64,000 nucleotides of DNA from JAWXBM01 sp964470455 (GTDB lineage Bacteria > Pseudomonadota > Gammaproteobacteria > Xanthomonadales > SZUA-36). Below the pieces are notes generated by a model. It saw only the letters and a list, made by a program, of their open reading frames with translations, did not search any database and was not told the origin of the DNA. Location of the stretch: contig CAYYCX010000001.1 of assembly GCA_964470455.1 (NCBI GenBank), positions 1-64,000 of the forward strand, read 5' to 3'. Of this stretch, positions 60,763-64,000 are shown in pieces (positions within the stretch are counted from its first letter, which is position 1; each line of letters starts with the position of its first letter). Position numbers and translations under genes: made by a program.

Positions 60763-61248
60763 ATGAACAAAGTCCCTTTCAAACGTGTTGACCATGTATC
60801 TCTCACGGTGCAGGACATCGAACCGGTGATCGCCTTCTACACCGAGGTGTTTGGCGCCGAAGTGGCCTACCGCATGGGCCCTTTTGATGCCGCTGAAATC
60901 CCGCTGATGGAAGATGGCCGTGACTGGACCGCCGCGCACATCAACGTGCCGGGCGCCCGTCTTGAAATCGCCATGCTGAAATTCAGCGATGGCCTGGGCA
61001 TGGAACTTTTCCGTTATGAAAAGCCCGCCGATGCGCGCCAGACGCCGCCGCGCAATTGTGATGTGGGCTGCAGGCACCTGTGCCTGGAGGTTGAGCAACT
61101 GGACGAAACGGTTGCCTTCCTGGTTTCCAAAGGCTGCACGGCGATGGCCGGCTCGATCGACATGCTGGAAGGACCTTGCCCGCCCAGCCGCTCCTGGTAT
61201 GTGATCGATCCTTTTGGCCACCAGCTGGAACTGGTTGAATATCACTGA
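60763..61248 (+). CDS. VOC-superfamily (glyoxalase/bleomycin-resistance) protein
   Basis: 161 aa with two beta-alpha-beta-beta-beta modules: VDHVSLTVQDIEPVIAFYTE and CRHLCLEVEQLDETVAFLVS, ending YVIDPFGHQLELVEY. The H, E and H/Q metal-ligand positions are present. It might act as an epimerase, lyase or dioxygenase on a small acid. ATG 60763 fits the AGGAAA site better than ATG 60757. It is the first gene of a five-gene run with RidA and an amino-acid dehydrogenase. Confidence 0.87.
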   Translation: MNKVPFKRVDHVSLTVQDIEPVIAFYTEVFGAEVAYRMGPFDAAEIPLMEDGRDWTAAHINVPGARLEIAMLKFSDGLGMELFRYEKPADARQTPPRNCDVGCRHLCLEVEQLDETVAFLVSKGCTAMAGSIDMLEGPCPPSRSWYVIDPFGHQLELVEYH

Positions 61249-61258
61249 GGAGAGTTTC

Positions 61259-61663
61259 ATGTCACGCGAACCCATCAATCCCGCAACGCTGTACGGCAGC
61301 GTTCAGTACGGCTTTTCCCATGCCATCAAATCCACCGGCGGAACCACCATCCATTGCGCCGGCCAGGTCGGCTGGAACAAGGACTACCAGGTGGTCGGCC
61401 CGGGCGATGTGGTGGCGCAGGCCCGGCAGGCGCTCAGCAACCTGAAGGAAGTGCTGGCGGCCTCCGGCGCTACAGTTGCCGACGTGGTCCGGTTGCGCAC
61501 CTACGTGGTCAATCATTCACCCGAACTGCTGGGACCGGTGGGCGCTGCGCTGGCTGAGTTTTACGGTGACGTGACACCCGCGGCCAATACCTGGATCGGC
61601 GTCCAGAGCCTGGCCCTGCCGGATTTCCTGATTGAGATCGAAGCCACTGCCGTCATAGCCTGA
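61259..61663 (+). CDS. RidA-family imine/enamine deaminase
   Basis: 134 aa, full RidA length. Conserved positions include QVGWNKDYQVVGPGD, QARQALSNLKEVLAASGATV, DVVRLRTYVVN (substrate-binding Arg) and the C-terminal IEIEATAVIA. It hydrolyses reactive imines to keto acids. Its place before a DAO-type dehydrogenase fits removal of the imine product. Start 61259 has GAGGAGAG just upstream. Confidence 0.92.
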   Translation: MSREPINPATLYGSVQYGFSHAIKSTGGTTIHCAGQVGWNKDYQVVGPGDVVAQARQALSNLKEVLAASGATVADVVRLRTYVVNHSPELLGPVGAALAEFYGDVTPAANTWIGVQSLALPDFLIEIEATAVIA

Positions 61664-61671
61664 TCAACTTC

Positions 61672-62898
61672 ATGGCCCTGAAGCCGATGATGGCTTTCGA
61701 TGTCGTCGTCATTGGCGGTGGGCTGATCGGCTGCGCAACGGCGAGCTATCTTGCTGCCGCAGGAGCCCGGGTGGCTTTGTTGGAGCGCGGCCAGATCAAC
61801 CAGGGCGCTTCGGGCCAGAACGCCGGCTCCCTGCATTTCCAGCTTGAGCACCGGCTGATCCAGAACCTGGATGTGCAGCAGCGCGAACTGGAGTTCTACG
61901 TGGGCCTGGCCAGGCTGTCGATTGCGGACTGGAAAGCCATGCAGAGCATGCTCGATGGCGACATCCAGCTGGCCATGCACGGCGGACTCATGGTGGCTGA
62001 AAACACCGAACAATCCGCCCTGCTGGAACGCAAGTCCCGGATCGAGCAAAGCCAGGGTTTGGGGGTGGACCTACTGGATGGCAACCAGGCGCGCCGGCTG
62101 GCGCCATACCTGGCGGATACCGTAGTAGCAGCCCTGCACTGTCCCGACGAAGGCCACTGCAACCCGCGATTGCTGACTCCGGCTTTTGCCCGCAAGGCGA
62201 GGAACGCAGGTGCTGAAATCAGGACCGGTACAACCGTCAGAGCCATTGAACGGGACACTGCGGGTTGGCGGGTGACTGTTCAGCAGGCCAATGCGGCATC
62301 CCATTCCACAACCGATGCCGTGGAAAGCATTCGTTGCTCGCAGATTCTCAATGCCGCCGGCGCGGGGGCCCCTGCGGTCGCCGCCATGGCCCACCTGCAC
62401 CTGCCGCTGTTTGCGGTGGGCCTGACCATGAATGCCACCGAAAAGGTGCAACCGGTGGTAACGCACCTGATCCAGCATGTTGGCCGCAAGCTGTCGCTGA
62501 AGCAGACCGATGACGGCAACCTGCTGATCGGCGGCGGCTGGGGTGCCCAACTGCGGCAGAACCAGGGTCGCTGGTCGCAGGACGAATCACCGTTGCTGCG
62601 GCTGGACTCGGTCACCGGCAACCTGCGCACGGCTGCGGAGGTGGTACCCCTGGTCAAAAGCCTGCGCCTGATTCGCAGCTGGACCGGAACCACCTGCATC
62701 ACCGCCGACCAACTCCCGGTGCTGGGCGAAGTAGCGCAGGTGCCCGGGTTTTTCGTCGCAGCCGGAGGGTCCGGTTTCACCTATGGCCCGACCTATGCCC
62801 GCCTGATGAGCGAATTGATGCTCACGGGTCAATCTTCCTATCCTTTGCAGCCTTTCAGCCCTGCCCGCTTCAGCGGCCTGAATGCCTTCATGGCCTGA
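61672..62898 (+). CDS. DAO-family FAD-dependent amino-acid oxidoreductase
   Basis: 408 aa. FAD-binding dinucleotide fold VVVIGGGLIGCATASYLAAA, then RGQINQGASGQNAGSLHFQL and the C-terminal VPGFFVAAGGSGFTYGP. This is the catalytic subunit type found with a [2Fe-2S] protein and a second FAD protein in D-hydroxyproline, opine or glycine/cyanide-forming dehydrogenases (HcnABC-like). The next two genes encode exactly these partners, so it is probably the beta subunit of that complex. Confidence 0.9.
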   Translation: MALKPMMAFDVVVIGGGLIGCATASYLAAAGARVALLERGQINQGASGQNAGSLHFQLEHRLIQNLDVQQRELEFYVGLARLSIADWKAMQSMLDGDIQLAMHGGLMVAENTEQSALLERKSRIEQSQGLGVDLLDGNQARRLAPYLADTVVAALHCPDEGHCNPRLLTPAFARKARNAGAEIRTGTTVRAIERDTAGWRVTVQQANAASHSTTDAVESIRCSQILNAAGAGAPAVAAMAHLHLPLFAVGLTMNATEKVQPVVTHLIQHVGRKLSLKQTDDGNLLIGGGWGAQLRQNQGRWSQDESPLLRLDSVTGNLRTAAEVVPLVKSLRLIRSWTGTTCITADQLPVLGEVAQVPGFFVAAGGSGFTYGPTYARLMSELMLTGQSSYPLQPFSPARFSGLNAFMA

Positions 62899-62902
62899 AC
62901 CG

Positions 62903-63238
62903 ATGGCACGCAACCCTTCCAGCAGCATTGACCGTGGCCAGCCAATCACGCTCAGCATCAACCAGCGGGAAGTGAGCGCGTGGGACGGTGAAACCATCGC
63001 CACCGTATTGCTGGCGCAGGGCATCACCACCTTCAACCATTCCGCCAAAGGCCAGCCGCGCGGGCCGTATTGCAATATGGGCACCTGTTTCGAGTGCCAG
63101 GTGCAATTGGCTGATGCAGGCAATGACCGCTTTCGCCGGGTGCGGGCCTGCATGGTGCCGGCGCGGCAAGGCATGGTCGTAAAGACGGGTGAAACGATGG
63201 TGGCTAATCCTACCGGCGACACCGCCGGGATGGAATGA
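62903..63238 (+). CDS. [2Fe-2S] ferredoxin-like subunit (HcnA/LhpF type)
   Basis: 111 aa. Cluster motif C-x4-C-x2-C with a distant fourth Cys: GPYCNMGTCFECQVQLA (C57, C62, C65) and RVRACMVPAR (C83). It relays electrons within three-part amino-acid dehydrogenases. Start ATG 62903 is 4 bp after the DAO gene. Confidence 0.9.
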   Translation: MARNPSSSIDRGQPITLSINQREVSAWDGETIATVLLAQGITTFNHSAKGQPRGPYCNMGTCFECQVQLADAGNDRFRRVRACMVPARQGMVVKTGETMVANPTGDTAGME

Positions 63239-63240
63239 AC

Positions 63241-64000
63241 ATGCAGACCGATCTTCTGATCATCGGCGCAGGCCCGGCAGGCATGGCCGCTGCAGAAAAG
63301 GCCCATGGTCTGGGGCTTGCAGTGACGGTGGTTGAGGAACAGGCAGCCCGTGGCGGGCAATTCCTGCGCCAGGCTCCTGCCGGTTTCACGCTGCAGGACT
63401 GGTTGCCGGGCAGAACCTACCGCAAGGCCAAGCAGCTGCTGGCGCGCAGCAATGATCTGATTGGTGTGGAATGGTTGTTCCGGACTTCGGTGAGCGGGAT
63501 TTTCCCTGCAAGCCCGTCACAAACCGAGCCCTACCGGTTCCGCGTGGTGCTGGATGGCGAGCAAGGATGCCGAAATTGCGATGCCCGCTCCGTGCTGGTG
63601 GCTACTGGCTGTTATGACCTGCCGGTGATCTTTCCCGGCTGGAATACACCGGGGGTGATGGCAGCCGGCGGCATTCAGGCCTTTATCAAGAGCCAACAAC
63701 TGGTGCCGGGCCGGCGCTTCGTGCTGGCCGGCAGCCATCCCCTGCAACTGGTGATTGCCGACCAGATCGTGCAGGCTGGCGGCGAAGTCGCGGCCGTGCT
63801 GTTCGCGCAGCACCGGGCAGCTCCGCTGTCCCTGTTGCAGCACCCCGGCACCCTGTTTCGCCACCGCGACAAGTTTGCGCAGACGGCTGGAATTCTGCTG
63901 CGCCTGAAGAAAGCCGGCGTGCCGGTCAGGTTTGGCGAGGCCGTAATCGAAGCCAGGGGAACCGGCGCATTGCACAGCGTGGTGGTTGCGCCGCTGAACG
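63241..64000 (+). CDS. FAD/NAD(P)-binding subunit (HcnB/LhpE-like), cut by window end
   Basis: First 253 codons. N-terminal FAD fold LLIIGAGPAGMAAAEKAHGL, then VVEEQAARGGQFLRQAPAG, ATGCYDLPVIFPGWNTPGVM and a second nucleotide-binding region (VPGRRFVLAGSHPLQLVIAD). This is the alpha-subunit type of HcnABC/opine-oxidase-like enzymes. It is 2 bp after the [2Fe-2S] gene, completing the complex. The 3' end is outside the window. Confidence 0.88.
   Translation, partial: MQTDLLIIGAGPAGMAAAEKAHGLGLAVTVVEEQAARGGQFLRQAPAGFTLQDWLPGRTYRKAKQLLARSNDLIGVEWLFRTSVSGIFPASPSQTEPYRFRVVLDGEQGCRNCDARSVLVATGCYDLPVIFPGWNTPGVMAAGGIQAFIKSQQLVPGRRFVLAGSHPLQLVIADQIVQAGGEVAAVLFAQHRAAPLSLLQHPGTLFRHRDKFAQTAGILLRLKKAGVPVRFGEAVIEARGTGALHSVVVAPLN

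Noticed and set aside
1..64000. tRNA, rRNA, CRISPR arrays and insertion sequences
   Set aside because: Looked for and not seen. No transposase or integrase frame, no regularly spaced long repeats and no cloverleaf pattern were found by eye.

Overview
The window reads as chromosome of a GC-rich aerobic gammaproteobacterium, probably marine or free-living. Supporting signs are two large TonB-dependent receptors, a TRAP transporter, CoA-type and hydrolase catabolic genes, GcvA-like and TetR regulators, and an NtrC-type sigma-54 activator. I could not fix the genus from sequence alone. No rRNA, tRNA or CRISPR array was seen. Most long reading frames opposite the real genes are GC-driven shadows and are left out.

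Layout. 1-6.6 kb: the 5' part of a YbdG-type mechanosensitive channel gene, then an RND efflux pump (permease plus lipoprotein adaptor) facing a TetR gene across two matching palindromes. 6.9-13.5 kb: TonB receptor, hot-dog thioesterase, OsmC protein, MFS exporter, LysR regulator and a small secreted protein. 13.7-16.5 kb: orphan ABC ATPase, YfcC-type carrier and diacylglycerol kinase. 16.5-26.1 kb: a divergent catabolic island. One arm holds PhyH dioxygenase, ornithine-cyclodeaminase-like enzyme, two D-threonine-aldolase-fold enzymes and an M81 peptidase. The other arm holds an M55 D-aminopeptidase and a complete TRAP transporter. 26.1-31.7 kb: a TetR gene, a CocE/X-Pro-type hydrolase lipoprotein, a second TonB receptor and a MaoC-like protein. 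31.9-33.3 kb: a DUF222/HNH protein. 33.6-37.4 kb: an AT-richer integron cassette array without an integrase (CALIN), with five cassettes delimited by attC sites and several HEPN/Abi-like defence candidates. 37.6-44.8 kb: three beta-lactamase-fold serine hydrolases, a YkvI-type transporter and an acyl-CoA ligase. 44.9-52.6 kb: a histidine kinase/NtrC-type regulator pair surrounding a set of small envelope proteins, two of which have clear -24/-12 promoters. 52.7-60.5 kb: GST, a REC-metallo-beta-lactamase fusion, a cyclase, an M24 peptidase, a reductive-dehalogenase-like Fe-S protein, an esterase and an atypical Nramp. 60.7-64 kb: a VOC-RidA-DAO-[2Fe-2S]-FAD gene set typical of a multi-subunit amino-acid dehydrogenase, cut by the window end.

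Four observations stand out. (i) The cassette array can be parsed to cassette boundaries by matching each attC R'' site to the 5' core site of its own cassette; this predicts one two-gene cassette. (ii) The 18-bp palindrome TTTGTAC-N4-GTACAAA occurs beside the TetR/CocE genes and again 12 kb away between two divergent serine hydrolases, suggesting one regulon. (iii) Sigma-54 promoters flank the two-component system genes. (iv) The D-amino-acid/hydroxy-amino-acid island combines enzyme families in a set I do not recognise as a described pathway.
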